Below, in pieces: positions 24,913-34,949 of a stretch of DNA of 64,000 bases (its first letter is position 1; each line of letters starts with the position of its first letter). The stretch is from Klebsiella pneumoniae (GTDB lineage: Bacteria > Myxococcota_A > UBA796 > SXON01), in the NCBI GenBank assembly GCA_945861635.1, contig CAMAWH010000005.1, forward strand, positions 1 to 64,000. Direction: 5' to 3'. Both the position numbers and the translations under genes were made by a program. Below the pieces are notes generated by a model, which was given only the letters and a program-made list of their open reading frames with translations, ran no database searches and was not told the DNA's origin.

Positions 24913-26883
24913 TCAGATGCCGAGGCGCCCTTGGTAGCCGGCGATCTTTTCGAGCATCGTTTCCAATCCCGCATCGTCCATCGACTCGCTGGCGAGGCCA
25001 AGCGCGCGCTCGATCAGGTCGCCGAGCCCGCGGTTCAGCAGCCGGCGATGCTCACTTGCCGGGCGTTTGCGAAGATTTTTCAAAACGGCTTCGATGGGAA
25101 TGCTGCCGCTGTCGTCGACCTCGACGTTCTTGAACAACGCAGCGAATGCGCCAGGTGTGCCCTCGATCAGCAATTGCGTGCGTGCGGGGCCCATTCCGAC
25201 CCCTTCCCCCGCGTCCAGAGCGGCGGCAAGGGTGGTCAGCACTTCGTTGACAACCTCCAGCTTCCGCCGTGCTTCCTCGTCCGAGAGTTTCGGACCCGCA
25301 AAATTCAGCGAGACCGCGCCAGCGAGCACCTCTTTGGAGGCGCTCTCCGCGTCTTCCATCTCGATCAGCTCGTGGGGGGAAACCGAGTCCGGCATGGGGG
25401 GCGCCGACGGCCGCACCGGCGGAAACAACTCCACCCGATCCAGCAGGCCGCGATCGGAGACGAACGACCCCTCTCCTTCTTCCCCTCGGCTGCGATCATG
25501 GTCCGCGAAAAGATCGATTTCCTCCGTGTCCTCCGCGGTGAGCGGCTCGGGGCCAAGGCGCCGAGAAACAGGGCTGCGCAGCGGGTCCAGGGTTCTGCGC
25601 GGGTCCAGGTTCGACGTCGGCGCGGAAACCATCGACACCGGCGGCGCCTTGGCCACGGCCGGCGGGGAGCGCGGTGGTTCGGTCGGTCGAGCCGACGGCT
25701 TAACAGTAGGCGGCTTTGAAAGGCCGGAAACTACTGCCGTCGGAGGCTTGGGGGGGGGGATCGGCGTCGCAACGGGCACCGGCGCCGCGGCCTGCGGAGG
25801 AGCGGTGACAGGACCGGGCCGGGCCAGCGGCGCGACGGCGGTCGGCGTTGTAGCGGGCGCAGGAGGCCCGACGTGAGCGACCGGCGCAACAGGCGCAACG
25901 ACCGCCTTCGCTACCGGCGCCACAGACGCAGGAGGCGCTGCCACCGCCTTCGTTACGGGCGCCGGTGACGCAGCTGGCGCAGCCGGTCCAGGCGAAGCAA
26001 CCGCCGCCTTCGTCACGGCCGCCGCTGCCGCAGCTGGCGCCGCTACCGCCTTCGCAGCCGGCGCGACAGGCGTCGATACGCCGACGAGCACCCCGGCGTC
26101 GAGCATCGCAGCGACAAGCGCGAGCGCATGGGATGGTTCCCACGGTGCACGCGCCAGCAGGGCGGGCAAAACCAGCCGCGGCGTACACAACTCGACGCAC
26201 TCCATGGCCTCTGGCGAGGTTGCGCCCTTCGCGCCAGGCGCGAGAACGAGCGCGCGCTGCGAAGCGATCGCCGCGATGCTCGTTCGGACCGCGCTCAGTT
26301 CGGCGATGAGCTGTCGGCTGTCATGGCCTACCTGAATATTTTCGACGAAAATCGAATCCATCGGCTCGAATTCGGGGGGGGTCGCCACGCCCAGGAAGTC
26401 CAAAAGGTTTTCACGGAAGCGCGCCTGGAGCACACCCAGCACCAGCTCATCCGGTATTTCCTCGAACAAGATCTCGCACAGCGAATCGCCCGCTTCCGAA
26501 AGGCGCAAAAGCGCCTGCCCCCGCGCTTCCGTGACCACCCCCATGTTCCGCAGGATGCGAACCACGCACGCATCGTCGTCCGCGGAGTGCGCGGCCAAGA
26601 CTTCGCCAAACATGACGTAAATGGCCAGCCCGACCCCGGCCTCCGTGCTGCTACTGACGCACCCCGTCTGCCCTGCGTCGAGGCAGCCGAGCAAAATTTG
26701 GCGTACATCTTGCGGAGTTTCAGACTTAGGGGGCGCCAACCGGGACTCGCGGGGGGTGGGGGGCACCGGATGAACCGCTGCCAACCCACATCGTAGCGGA
26801 GCGGCATGCTGGCGGTCAACGCGCCACCCGCGGATCGGTCTACGAAGCGGCGAGGAGAACGCGCTCGCCCGCAAACTCTTCAT
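24913..26883 (-). CDS. DUF4388-type protein with long Pro/Ala linker
   Basis: 656 residues at the longest start. Residues about 50-165 resemble DUF4388 (DVRQILLGCLDAGQTGC, VMFGEVLAAHS, GQALLRLSEAGDSLCEILFE), a domain common in deltaproteobacterial regulatory proteins. Residues about 265-440 are a Pro/Ala/Val/Lys linker with recurring APVTKAVAAP-like units. The C-terminus (about 540-656) is helical and unrecognised. The start is uncertain: ATG 26883 overlaps the sigma factor gene by 44 bases, while GTG 26763 or TTG 26739 start nearer the domain. It is probably co-transcribed with the sigma factor; a signalling role is only inferred. Confidence 0.75.
   Translation of the reverse strand: MKSLRASAFSSPLRRPIRGWRVDRQHAAPLRCGLAAVHPVPPTPRESRLAPPKSETPQDVRQILLGCLDAGQTGCVSSSTEAGVGLAIYVMFGEVLAAHSADDDACVVRILRNMGVVTEARGQALLRLSEAGDSLCEILFEEIPDELVLGVLQARFRENLLDFLGVATPPEFEPMDSIFVENIQVGHDSRQLIAELSAVRTSIAAIASQRALVLAPGAKGATSPEAMECVELCTPRLVLPALLARAPWEPSHALALVAAMLDAGVLVGVSTPVAPAAKAVAAPAAAAAAVTKAAVASPGPAAPAASPAPVTKAVAAPPASVAPVAKAVVAPVAPVAHVGPPAPATTPTAVAPLARPGPVTAPPQAAAPVPVATPIPPPKPPTAVVSGLSKPPTVKPSARPTEPPRSPPAVAKAPPVSMVSAPTSNLDPRRTLDPLRSPVSRRLGPEPLTAEDTEEIDLFADHDRSRGEEGEGSFVSDRGLLDRVELFPPVRPSAPPMPDSVSPHELIEMEDAESASKEVLAGAVSLNFAGPKLSDEEARRKLEVVNEVLTTLAAALDAGEGVGMGPARTQLLIEGTPGAFAALFKNVEVDDSGSIPIEAVLKNLRKRPASEHRRLLNRGLGDLIERALGLASESMDDAGLETMLEKIAGYQGRLGI
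25885..26070 (-). repeat. Imperfect coding repeats for the Pro/Ala-rich linker
   Basis: Recurring blocks around 'accgccttcg' with surrounding Ala/Pro/Val codons encode APVTKAVAAP-like units in the linker of the DUF4388-type protein. They are in frame and probably arose by duplication. They are not a CRISPR because the spacing is irregular and the units code. Confidence 0.6.
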
Positions 26884-27406
26884 TCAAGCGGTCCCGTGCT
26901 CGTGACAGCCGACTCATGACCGTTCCCATCTTGATCCCAAGTCGATCCGCGATCTCGGAATACGAAAGATCCTCATAGTACCGCATCATCAGGATGACCC
27001 GGTGGTCTTCCGTCAGGCGTTGGATGGCGTCGAGAACCTCCTCCTGGCGCTCCTTACCGAACACGGCCTCCACCTGATTGCTGGCGGTGCTCTCTTCCTT
27101 CGGCATGGCCGCGAGAATCCCTCCGCGACGACGCCGATCGCGCACGATGTTGAAGCACAGGTTGCGCGTCACACGATACAGCCACGCCTGCACCTTGAAG
27201 TCGGCGTCGAACAGTCGCGGTTCCCGCATCGCCTTGATGAACACTTCTTGCACCACATCGCCGGCCTCTGCGCCATCGTGCAGGATCGACAGCGCGTGGT
27301 ACTGGAGGCGGTCCCGGTACTTCCGGAAAAGGATGTCGCGCGCCGCCGCACGATCGGTTCCGGCCAGCATCTTCAAGTCCTCATCCGCAGGGTTCAAGGT
27401 GACCAC
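26840..27406 (-). CDS. ECF-type RNA polymerase sigma factor
   Basis: 188 residues from GTG 27406, fixed by an AGGAG at 27412-27416; the longer frame upstream has no sigma homology. Region 2 spans about 18-95 with DVVQEVFIKAMR and AWLYRVTRNLCFNIVRDRRRR. Region 4 spans about 125-175 with LTEDHRVILMMRYYEDLSYSEIADRLGIKMGTV in outline, closing with a helix-turn-helix and SRLSRARDRL. There is no adjacent recognisable anti-sigma factor; the downstream DUF4388-type gene overlaps or abuts it. The regulon is unknown. Confidence 0.93.
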   Translation of the reverse strand: MVTLNPADEDLKMLAGTDRAAARDILFRKYRDRLQYHALSILHDGAEAGDVVQEVFIKAMREPRLFDADFKVQAWLYRVTRNLCFNIVRDRRRRGGILAAMPKEESTASNQVEAVFGKERQEEVLDAIQRLTEDHRVILMMRYYEDLSYSEIADRLGIKMGTVMSRLSRARDRLNEEFAGERVLLAAS

Positions 27407-27411
27407 GTTGG

Positions 27412-27416
27412 CTCCT
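27412..27416 (-). promoter_or_regulatory. Shine-Dalgarno site of the ECF sigma factor gene
   Basis: AGGAG on the minus strand, five bases before GTG 27406. It selects this start over the 36-codon-longer frame. Confidence 0.7.
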
Positions 27417-27543
27417 GGGCGGGCACGAAAGGCTCGCCATACTGTTGGTACGCACGGGCCCCATTGCGCTTGCAGTACGAGACACACCTTGACGAAGCGA
27501 CTTCGCGCGCCCATCCTGATGCTCGCAGGCTTCGGAGCAGGTC

Positions 27544-27816
27544 GTGGATGACAGAAGCGGAGAAATTCGGGACGTCGTCGAGATCAAAGCGCTCGTAGAG
27601 GCCATCGTTCGCGCCCTCGTTGATCATCCTGACCAGGTCCGCGTCACCGAAGTTGGGGGCCAGCATTCGTGCGTTCTGGAACTGTCGGTGGCACCGGACG
27701 ACGTCGGAAAAGTAATCGGAAAGAAGGGAATTCACGCAGACGCGATTCGGCGCATCGTGCACGCCGTCGGCGGCAAGAACAAAAAGCGCTACGTCCTGGA
27801 AATTCTGGAGCATTGA
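27544..27816 (+). CDS. khpA: KH-domain RNA-binding protein (KhpA/YlqC-like)
   Basis: 90 residues with a single type-II-like KH domain. The GXXG loop lies in [18 protein letters not shown] (about 54-71), preceded by a strand with [10 protein letters not shown]. Small KH proteins of this kind bind RNA, and in other bacteria act with KhpB in cell-size or RNA control. The longest start is GTG 27544; the domain begins about 12 residues in, so a slightly shorter product is possible. It is divergent from the sigma factor gene. The usual rpsP-rimM neighbours are absent. Confidence 0.85.
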   Translation: MDDRSGEIRDVVEIKALVEAIVRALVDHPDQVRVTEVGGQHSCVLELSVAPDDVGKVIGKKGIHADAIRRIVHAVGGKNKKRYVLEILEH

Positions 27817-27849
27817 GCGGTAGACCGCCCGCGGCGCTCGCGGTTCCCT

Positions 27850-29514
27850 CTACGGGATCTTCACGCCACGCTCCGCCGCAACCTCACGCGCCCGGTCGTA
27901 TCCGGCGTCGGCGTGTCGAAATATGCCCATGGCCGGGTCACCCAGGAGCACGCGCTCGATTCGCTTCGCGGCAGCGTCCGTGCCGTCCGCAACGATCACC
28001 TGGCCGGCGTGCAGCGAGTACCCCATCCCCACACCGCCACCGTGGTGGAAGCTGACCCACGACGCGCCGTTCACGGCGTTCACCAGCGCATTGAGAATCG
28101 GCCAGTCTGCTACCGCATCCGAACCGTCCAGCATGCCTTCCGTCTCTCGATTCGGGCTTGCAACGCTCCCACAATCCAGGTGATCCCTTCCGATCACGAT
28201 GGGAGCGGCCACACGCCCAAACCGAACGAGGTCATTGAAGGCCAACCCGGCGCGATGCCGTTCTCCGTACCCGAGCCAGCAAATGCGCGCGGGGAGTCCT
28301 TGAAATTGGATGCGCGCCTGCGCCATCTCCATCCACCGGCGTAAGCCGGTATCGTTCGGAAAAAGGGAGAGTACCGCCTCGTCCGTTGCCCGGATGTCGG
28401 CGGGATCGCCGGAAAGCGCGACCCACCGAAATGGCCCCCTCCCCTCGCAGAATTGCGGTCGGATGTAGGCGGGCACAAATCCCGGAAAGGAGAATGCGTC
28501 GGCGGCGGGCATGCCGCCCTCCACAGCGCCGGCACGAAGATTGTTCCCATAGTCAAAAACGTGCGAGCCGAGGCGGCCCATCGCCACCATCGCGGCAACC
28601 TGGCGCGCCATGGTTGCGTAGGCTCGCCGGGTGTACTCGGATTCGTCCGCACCCCGCAGTATAGCAGCCTCATCGAGCGTCAAGCCGCTGGGAATGTACG
28701 CCAAGGGATCGTGGGCGCTGGTTTGATCCGTGACGAGATCTGGCGCGATACCACGCATCGCAAGCGCCTCGTACACGTCCGCCGCGTTGCCGACCAGGCC
28801 CACCGATTTCGCAACGCCGGCCCGCTGATACGTTGCGCAGCGGCGCAGTGCATCGTCGAGGTCCGCGGCGACCTCGTCGAGGTACCCGCTGTCCAATCGC
28901 TTTTGTACCCGAGTCGGGTCGATGTCCACCCCAAGGAAAACGGCCCCGGCAAACACGGCGGCCAGCGGTTGCGCCCCACCCATTCCGCCGAGTCCCCCCG
29001 AAACGATCAGCCTGCCGGCCAGGCTGCCTCCGAAGTGCTGGCGTCCAGCCTCTGCAAACGTCTCATACGTGCCCTGAACGATGCCCTGCGACCCGATGTA
29101 GATCCAACTACCCGCCGTCATCTGCCCGTACATCATCAAGCCGCGGCGCTCGAGGTCCCGAAAATGCTCCCAGTTCGCCCATTTCCCAACAAGGTTCGAA
29201 TTCGCGATGAGGACGCGCGGCGCGTCCGGATGCGTCCCCACGATGCCGACGGGCTTCCCCGATTGGATCAGCAGCGTTTCGTCGTCACCGAGTGTCGTCA
29301 GCGCGGATACAATCCGATCGAAGCTAGGCCAGTCTCGGGCGGCCTTTCCGTTGCCTCCGTAGACGACGAGATCGTCCGGACGCTCGGCAACCTCGGGGTC
29401 GAGGTTGTTGTAGAGCATCCGCAGCGCCGCTTCCTGCACCCACCCGCGACAACGTAAGACGTTGCCACGCGGGGCGCGGATTACACGCCTCAAACTATCC
29501 CTCTTCCTCTTCAC
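27850..29514 (-). CDS. hutU: Urocanate hydratase
   Basis: A 554-residue NAD-dependent enzyme of histidine breakdown that converts urocanate to imidazolonepropionate. The N-terminus has RVIRAPRGN and [15 protein letters not shown]. The NAD region has [16 protein letters not shown]. The conserved block [12 protein letters not shown] and the [19 protein letters not shown] ending follow urocanase. Length matches the family. No hutH, hutI or hutG is adjacent, so it is an isolated hut gene here. Its start overlaps the end of the small gene downstream of rpoZ. Confidence 0.96.
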   Translation of the reverse strand: MKRKRDSLRRVIRAPRGNVLRCRGWVQEAALRMLYNNLDPEVAERPDDLVVYGGNGKAARDWPSFDRIVSALTTLGDDETLLIQSGKPVGIVGTHPDAPRVLIANSNLVGKWANWEHFRDLERRGLMMYGQMTAGSWIYIGSQGIVQGTYETFAEAGRQHFGGSLAGRLIVSGGLGGMGGAQPLAAVFAGAVFLGVDIDPTRVQKRLDSGYLDEVAADLDDALRRCATYQRAGVAKSVGLVGNAADVYEALAMRGIAPDLVTDQTSAHDPLAYIPSGLTLDEAAILRGADESEYTRRAYATMARQVAAMVAMGRLGSHVFDYGNNLRAGAVEGGMPAADAFSFPGFVPAYIRPQFCEGRGPFRWVALSGDPADIRATDEAVLSLFPNDTGLRRWMEMAQARIQFQGLPARICWLGYGERHRAGLAFNDLVRFGRVAAPIVIGRDHLDCGSVASPNRETEGMLDGSDAVADWPILNALVNAVNGASWVSFHHGGGVGMGYSLHAGQVIVADGTDAAAKRIERVLLGDPAMGIFRHADAGYDRAREVAAERGVKIP

Positions 29515-29704
29515 CGCGATCGGTCGACGGGGCGCGGCGTGCGCGCGCGTGCACGATCATTTGTACGTGCGAGGTGTCGGCCTCCTCCGCGTCGTCGGGC
29601 AGCGAGGCCACGTAGGCCTGATACTCGGTCGGCGTGCATTTGCCTTCGGTGATGTGGCGTTCAACCGCGCGAACATCGAACAGCGTCTCATTGGGAATGG
29701 TCAT
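29495..29704 (-). CDS. Small conserved-looking protein downstream of rpoZ
   Basis: 69 residues, [19 protein letters not shown] through an acidic C-terminus ([10 protein letters not shown]). It has no signal or membrane segment. I recall similar short proteins beside rpoZ in myxobacteria, which supports it being real; no function is known. It starts 9 bases after the rpoZ stop and overlaps hutU by 20 bases. Confidence 0.7.
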   Translation of the reverse strand: MTIPNETLFDVRAVERHITEGKCTPTEYQAYVASLPDDAEEADTSHVQMIVHARARRAPSTDRGEEEEG

Positions 29705-29713
29705 GTGCGCTCC

Positions 29714-30022
29714 TTAGGCTTCAGGCGGGAGGTCGGCCGCGGGGGCCAGAAGATCATCGACGGAGGGGGGAAGCTGGGCAGCGTCCTGCGCGGCACGCTG
29801 AGCCTTCAGGTTCTCGTTCTCGTCGAACGCGGACAGGTCCGGCTTGATGGCGCCCGCCGCAATTTCGCGCAGGGCCGTAACAATTTCTTTGTTCGTTCGG
29901 TCGTCATCGATGAGCGACTTGCCGCCCTTCATGAGCTGCTTCGTGCGTTCAGCCGTCACGAGGACGAGGGTAAATCGATTGCCGACCTGCTCAAGGCAGT
30001 CTTCGACGGTGATGCGCGCCAT
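29714..30022 (-). CDS. rpoZ: DNA-directed RNA polymerase omega subunit
   Basis: 102 residues. MARITVEDCLEQVGNRFTLV and AERTKQLMKGG, then TNKEIVTALREIAAG, are the standard omega motifs. The C-terminal ~40 residues (Asp/Ala/Leu/Pro-rich) are a species-specific tail. Omega helps RNA polymerase assembly. It lies downstream of two unknown coupled genes across a 178-base gap and leads into a small gene and hutU. Confidence 0.95.
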   Translation of the reverse strand: MARITVEDCLEQVGNRFTLVLVTAERTKQLMKGGKSLIDDDRTNKEIVTALREIAAGAIKPDLSAFDENENLKAQRAAQDAAQLPPSVDDLLAPAADLPPEA

Positions 30023-30125
30023 GCGACTCTCCGGGGAATCGGGCGGTTAGCCGATCGCCCCGCGGCGCGCAACCCCATCGATTCGGTAGCGTCCATGTTC
30101 ATGCGGTTCATCGAGCATTTTATGG

Positions 30126-30140
30126 GCGTGCCTTGCACGC
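30126..30140. repeat. Short perfect inverted repeat between an unknown gene and rpoZ
   Basis: GCGTGC-CTT-GCACGC, a six-base-pair perfect hairpin in the 178-base gap 30023-30200. On the minus strand it lies about 60 bases past the stop of the unknown gene and before rpoZ. It has no T run, so it is a weak terminator candidate; a protein-binding site is also possible. An AT-rich TAAAAT just after it on the minus strand could be a -10 element for rpoZ, without a clear -35. Confidence 0.3.
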
Positions 30141-30200
30141 GTTTGCTTGACCGTCTCTTCAACCGACGCGGCAACGCTACGACGGGCTACCCGGTACGCT

Positions 30201-30806
30201 TCACGCCACCCTGCGCAACCGCTCCATGCGCGCCACCCCGCTCATCCGATAAAACACCCGCAACTCCTCCAACAACGCCCCTACATCCCTGCATTTCTCC
30301 AGCCGCTCACAATACCGATCCGCGAGCCGTCCGGCCTCGCGATACCTCATTGTCTCCTCGCCATCCAGACCGTCTGCCAGCGTGGCGTTGTGAAATAACC
30401 GACGTCGAAGCATCGGATCGCTGCCAATGTGCAGGCGGGCGGTCACGAATTTGTCGACCTCCGCTTGCGCCTCCAATTCCAGCAACGAAACCGGCTCCTC
30501 TCTCACGGCCCGGCGAGCCAACAAAAGAAAGTGCGAGACCCCCTCGGTCACCGCGGCCCACGCCGGCATCGCATCAAGCACGGCGCGCACGGGTGAGAGC
30601 CCGTCGACTGCGGCGATGTCGTCCGCGTGAATGTACACGCCAATATCAACACCATCTTCCTCCTGACGGACCAGCACCCACTCGCGTGACGTCCGCCGTT
30701 CGCCAATCAATTCGCCCAAGGCCTCCGCCGGCACAAGGAAGTCGCGCACATCCGGTGCTTCCACGTCGTAGATGGCCTCCAGATGGCGTTGAACCAACGT
30801 GATCAC
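30201..30806 (-). CDS. Unknown protein, coupled to the following entry
   Basis: 201 residues from GTG 30806, whose GTGA overlaps the upstream stop. There is no signal peptide or membrane segment. It contains APDVRDFLVPAEALGELIGERR, an acidic patch and VGALLEELRVFYRMSGV near the end; the C-terminus is Arg-rich helix. No family was recognised. Its coupling to the adjacent unknown gene suggests that the two products act together. Confidence 0.7.
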   Translation of the reverse strand: MITLVQRHLEAIYDVEAPDVRDFLVPAEALGELIGERRTSREWVLVRQEEDGVDIGVYIHADDIAAVDGLSPVRAVLDAMPAWAAVTEGVSHFLLLARRAVREEPVSLLELEAQAEVDKFVTARLHIGSDPMLRRRLFHNATLADGLDGEETMRYREAGRLADRYCERLEKCRDVGALLEELRVFYRMSGVARMERLRRVA

Positions 30807-31396
30807 GAGATGGACAGCATGCGCGCGCGCATGGGGATCACGCCCAACTTGCGCAACCGCTCCGCGATGCGTGGCGATCCGGTCGCCTCCCACTCCTCGT
30901 ACAAGCGTAGGATGTTCGTGTCATTCTCGTCACGAGACTCGTCGCGCACCTCGGCGATGACCTCGGCGCAATCACGGTAGTGTTCCTCAAGCTCGCCGAA
31001 GATGTCAGGACCGCCCGCCGGATCGCGCAGGATACCGCGAAGGGTGCCGTACGCGCTTGCGCCCATCTGCTCGTAATAGTCGCGCGAGATACGGCGACGT
31101 TCGAGGCTTTCCCGGAAGAAACCGAGAGTCATCAGCGCGGTGTCGCCAAGCCGGCGCCACAGCGTCACAGACTCGGCGAACGGGGCGCTCGCCGCGCGCT
31201 CGCGAAGTTCAACCAACGTCGTTCCGCCGGGCGCGTCATCCGCCGCGAGGTGGCCGCCATCGGCCAACAATCCCGAGAGGTAGTAGACGGTGTTTGCGCT
31301 GACGGCAGCCCGTTGATGCGCTACCGCCGTCTCGACCTTCTCTCGGAAGAAATCGAAGAGGTTGGTCTCGGCCAGGATCGGTTGAGTACTCGACAT
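30803..31396 (-). CDS. Unknown protein upstream of the coupled pair, divergent from groES
   Basis: 197 residues from ATG 31396, which has a near-perfect AAGGAGGA site at 31401-31408. MSSTQPILAETNLFDFFREK opens a helical, cytoplasmic protein with YYLSGLLADGG, LWRRLGDTALMTLGFF and a DYYEQMGASAYGTL stretch. No family was recognised. It is divergently transcribed from groES across 125 bases, and its stop overlaps the next gene. Confidence 0.75.
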   Translation of the reverse strand: MSSTQPILAETNLFDFFREKVETAVAHQRAAVSANTVYYLSGLLADGGHLAADDAPGGTTLVELRERAASAPFAESVTLWRRLGDTALMTLGFFRESLERRRISRDYYEQMGASAYGTLRGILRDPAGGPDIFGELEEHYRDCAEVIAEVRDESRDENDTNILRLYEEWEATGSPRIAERLRKLGVIPMRARMLSIS

Positions 31397-31400
31397 GGTC

Positions 31401-31408
31401 TCCTCCTT
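31401..31408 (-). promoter_or_regulatory. Strong Shine-Dalgarno site of the divergent unknown gene
   Basis: AAGGAGGA on the minus strand four bases before ATG 31396. It fixes the start and suggests efficient translation. Confidence 0.7.
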
Positions 31409-31418
31409 CGTTTTTTTC

Positions 31419-31497
31419 TTGACGTGCCCTTTGGCGTGACTACCTGACTGCCGCCGCGCGGCGTGCATCGCCCGTGAACCATCCACCTGCCCCATCG
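31419..31497 (+). promoter_or_regulatory. Possible groESL promoters
   Basis: Two weak candidates are visible. TTGACG at 31419-31424 is followed 16-17 bases later by TACCTG. Closer to the gene, CGTGAA at 31473-31478 with CCCCAT at 31490-31495 resembles a heat-shock sigma-32 promoter, which would start transcription close to the groES start. No CIRCE inverted repeat was seen. Neither promoter is certain. Confidence 0.3.
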
Positions 31498-31521
31498 GTC
31501 ACACGACCCGGAGCTGAAGTC

Positions 31522-31809
31522 ATGAATGTTCGTCCCCTGTTCGATCGCATCCTCGTCAAGCGCAATGACGAGCCGACCCGCTCCAAGGGCGGCCTGTTCC
31601 TTCCCGAAACGGCCAAAGAAAAGCCGGTCGAAGGAACCATCCTCGCCATCGGTAATGGCCGAGTGGCCGAAGACGGCAAGATCACGCCGCTGACCGTCAA
31701 GGTCGGTGACCGCGTGGTTTTCGGCAAGTACGCCGGGACCGAAATCAAGGTCGAAGGTGAAGACCGTCTGATCCTCCGTGAAGACGACGTTCTCGGCATC
31801 CTCGACTAG
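31522..31809 (+). CDS. groES: Co-chaperonin GroES
   Basis: 95 residues, MNVRPLFDRILVKR start, mobile-loop region SKGGLFLPETAKEKP and the GDRVVFGKYAGTEI strand, ending EDDVLGILD. It caps GroEL during ATP-driven folding. A GGAG site precedes ATG 31522; the upstream frame start at 31474 is not needed. groEL follows 78 bases later. Confidence 0.97.
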   Translation: MNVRPLFDRILVKRNDEPTRSKGGLFLPETAKEKPVEGTILAIGNGRVAEDGKITPLTVKVGDRVVFGKYAGTEIKVEGEDRLILREDDVLGILD

Positions 31810-33501
<1,692 letters not shown>

Positions 33502-33541
33502 TCTTCGTTCGCGTTTGGAACCGACCGTTCCAACCCCAAAG

Positions 33542-33574
33542 GGCGACCGCGATCGAAAGATCGCGGTCGCCTTT
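33542..33574 (+). terminator. Rho-independent-type terminator after groEL
   Basis: A perfect 13-base-pair stem GGCGACCGCGATC / GATCGCGGTCGCC closed by a GAAA tetraloop and followed by TTT. It lies 41 bases past the groEL stop and should end the groESL transcript. Confidence 0.85.
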
Positions 33575-33656
33575 GCGTTCAGTTGACACCGAAGCCGCCG
33601 ATGGTGCGTATATCGGTGCGGCACAACCTTTGCTTTACAGCTCAACCGAGGTTTCG

Positions 33657-33746
33657 ATGTTCACCCGCCCTCTGGTTCACTCCGCGGTCGTCGTTACCAT
33701 CATCGTACTCGCGATGCTTCCCGGCTTGGTCGCATCGCTCGGGTAA
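33657..33746 (+). CDS. 29-residue hydrophobic small ORF
   Basis: ATG 33657 to TAA 33746 encodes MFTRPLVHSAVVVTIIVLAM then a short Gly/Leu end, a single transmembrane-type helix. A GAGG stands five bases before the ATG. It lies in the 270-base gap between the groEL terminator and the next gene. It could be a small membrane protein or chance; nothing else was found in the gap. Confidence 0.35.
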   Translation: MFTRPLVHSAVVVTIIVLAMLPGLVASLG

Positions 33747-33771
33747 AACCGGAGCGCATGCCAACCCGCAC

Positions 33772-34296
33772 TTAGGGCTTGGCGAAGCTGCCGAAGTAGA
33801 AGCGGCCTCCTACGGCGGCGTCAAAGATGAATGAGGTGGAAGGGTAGACGCCGATTCCGGGGACCAATTCCACGAATCCCTCGATCGGAACGCGCTCATG
33901 GTAGATGGCCATGCCGAACGGCACGCGGGTCGCCAATACGAATGGGATGGCGGTGTCCGTGGCCCCGAAGTACAACCGCGGCCCGACGCCGATCCACACC
34001 GGGAATACGAATTCTGGAATGTCCTCGGAACGCATTTCGGACAGGCGCAAGCACACATCGCCGTGAATGACGACGGACTCCGCAAAGGAATACGCAACGG
34101 CGGCGTCGAAAAAAACGGGTGTCTGATCGGATTTGTAGGCCAGCGAAATACCGGTTGGCAGGCCGAGAATAATGCCGACGCCGAGTCCGGATGGATCCCG
34201 TTCGAGCGGGCCCGGCGTGGCGTCAGCATTCTGCCGCGCGTCCGGTGCATCCGGCGGCAGAGCCAACGCGAGAGAGGACGCGAGTAGGGCGATCAC
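33772..34296 (-). CDS. Exported beta-strand-rich protein (DUF3996-like)
   Basis: 174 residues from GTG 34296 (GTGA overlap with the upstream gene). MIALLASSLALALPPDAPDA is a signal peptide. The mature chain has PSGLGVGIILGLPTGISLAYK, as in DUF3996 outer-surface-type proteins, then alternating strands and an aromatic-rich end (GGRFYFGSFAKP). It is likely a small outer-membrane barrel. It is last in an operon with a TPR protein and a metalloprotease. Confidence 0.75.
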   Translation of the reverse strand: MIALLASSLALALPPDAPDARQNADATPGPLERDPSGLGVGIILGLPTGISLAYKSDQTPVFFDAAVAYSFAESVVIHGDVCLRLSEMRSEDIPEFVFPVWIGVGPRLYFGATDTAIPFVLATRVPFGMAIYHERVPIEGFVELVPGIGVYPSTSFIFDAAVGGRFYFGSFAKP

Positions 34297-34949
34297 GGCT
34301 GATTCTCCTGAGTACCCTCCAGCGCCCGCAAGATCGACTCGTCCTGATAGACCTCGACGAGCTTCCGAAGCACGGGACCGAGCACCGCATCCGCGAGGTA
34401 GCCGCGCCAGCGTGGATCGGCCACTACTGAACGCATCGAAAATCCACACCGGAGCGCAGCGACAAGGTGCGTCTCAAAGCCGGCGGCGTCCCGACGCCTG
34501 CCGGCGAGGTCGGCGAGGCGAAAGTGGCCAGCCCAATGCTCCGGCGCGAGTCGGGCGACTTCACGGAAGTCCACTTCCGCCGCCGGAAGATCGCCGACAT
34601 TCAACAGAACTTCCCCCCGGTCATACCGCGCGGCGACCAGCAACGGATCCATCTTGAGTGCGCGGTCGAGCGAAGACCGTGCCTTGCCGTCGTCACCTGC
34701 AAGGCGCCACGCCAAGCCAACGGCGTAGACGACCCTGGCGTCCTCTGCGACCTGACGCGACCAGTTTCGCGCGAACACCTCGGCCGCCGCCATGCCGTCG
34801 GCCTCCGCACGTCGCGCGACCTCCGCCTGGGCCGCGCCTGCGATGACATCGCGGTAGTTCGGCGGCGGAACCTCCGCATTGGCGCGCCCGATTAAACCTG
34901 CTGCAACCATTAGGAACGCCGCGGGCAGCCAACGCGCAGTCGAGGTCAT
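34293..34949 (-). CDS. Exported TPR-repeat protein
   Basis: 218 residues from ATG 34949, whose ATGA overlaps the metalloprotease stop. Signal peptide AAFLMVAAGLIGRANA. Two to three TPR motifs follow (about 85-175), for example AARYDRGEVLLNVGDLPAAE and GHFRLADLAGRRRDAAGF. It is probably a periplasmic scaffold. The coupling to the metalloprotease gene suggests a shared role, which is inference. Confidence 0.8.
   Translation of the reverse strand: MTSTARWLPAAFLMVAAGLIGRANAEVPPPNYRDVIAGAAQAEVARRAEADGMAAAEVFARNWSRQVAEDARVVYAVGLAWRLAGDDGKARSSLDRALKMDPLLVAARYDRGEVLLNVGDLPAAEVDFREVARLAPEHWAGHFRLADLAGRRRDAAGFETHLVAALRCGFSMRSVVADPRWRGYLADAVLGPVLRKLVEVYQDESILRALEGTQENQP

Noticed and set aside
25885-26070. 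CRISPR or intergenic repeat in the DUF4388 gene
   Set aside because: The units are coding, irregular in spacing and give the Pro/Ala linker.
31397-31521. CIRCE element upstream of groES
   Set aside because: No TTAGCACTC/GAGTGCTAA inverted repeat is present in the divergent region.
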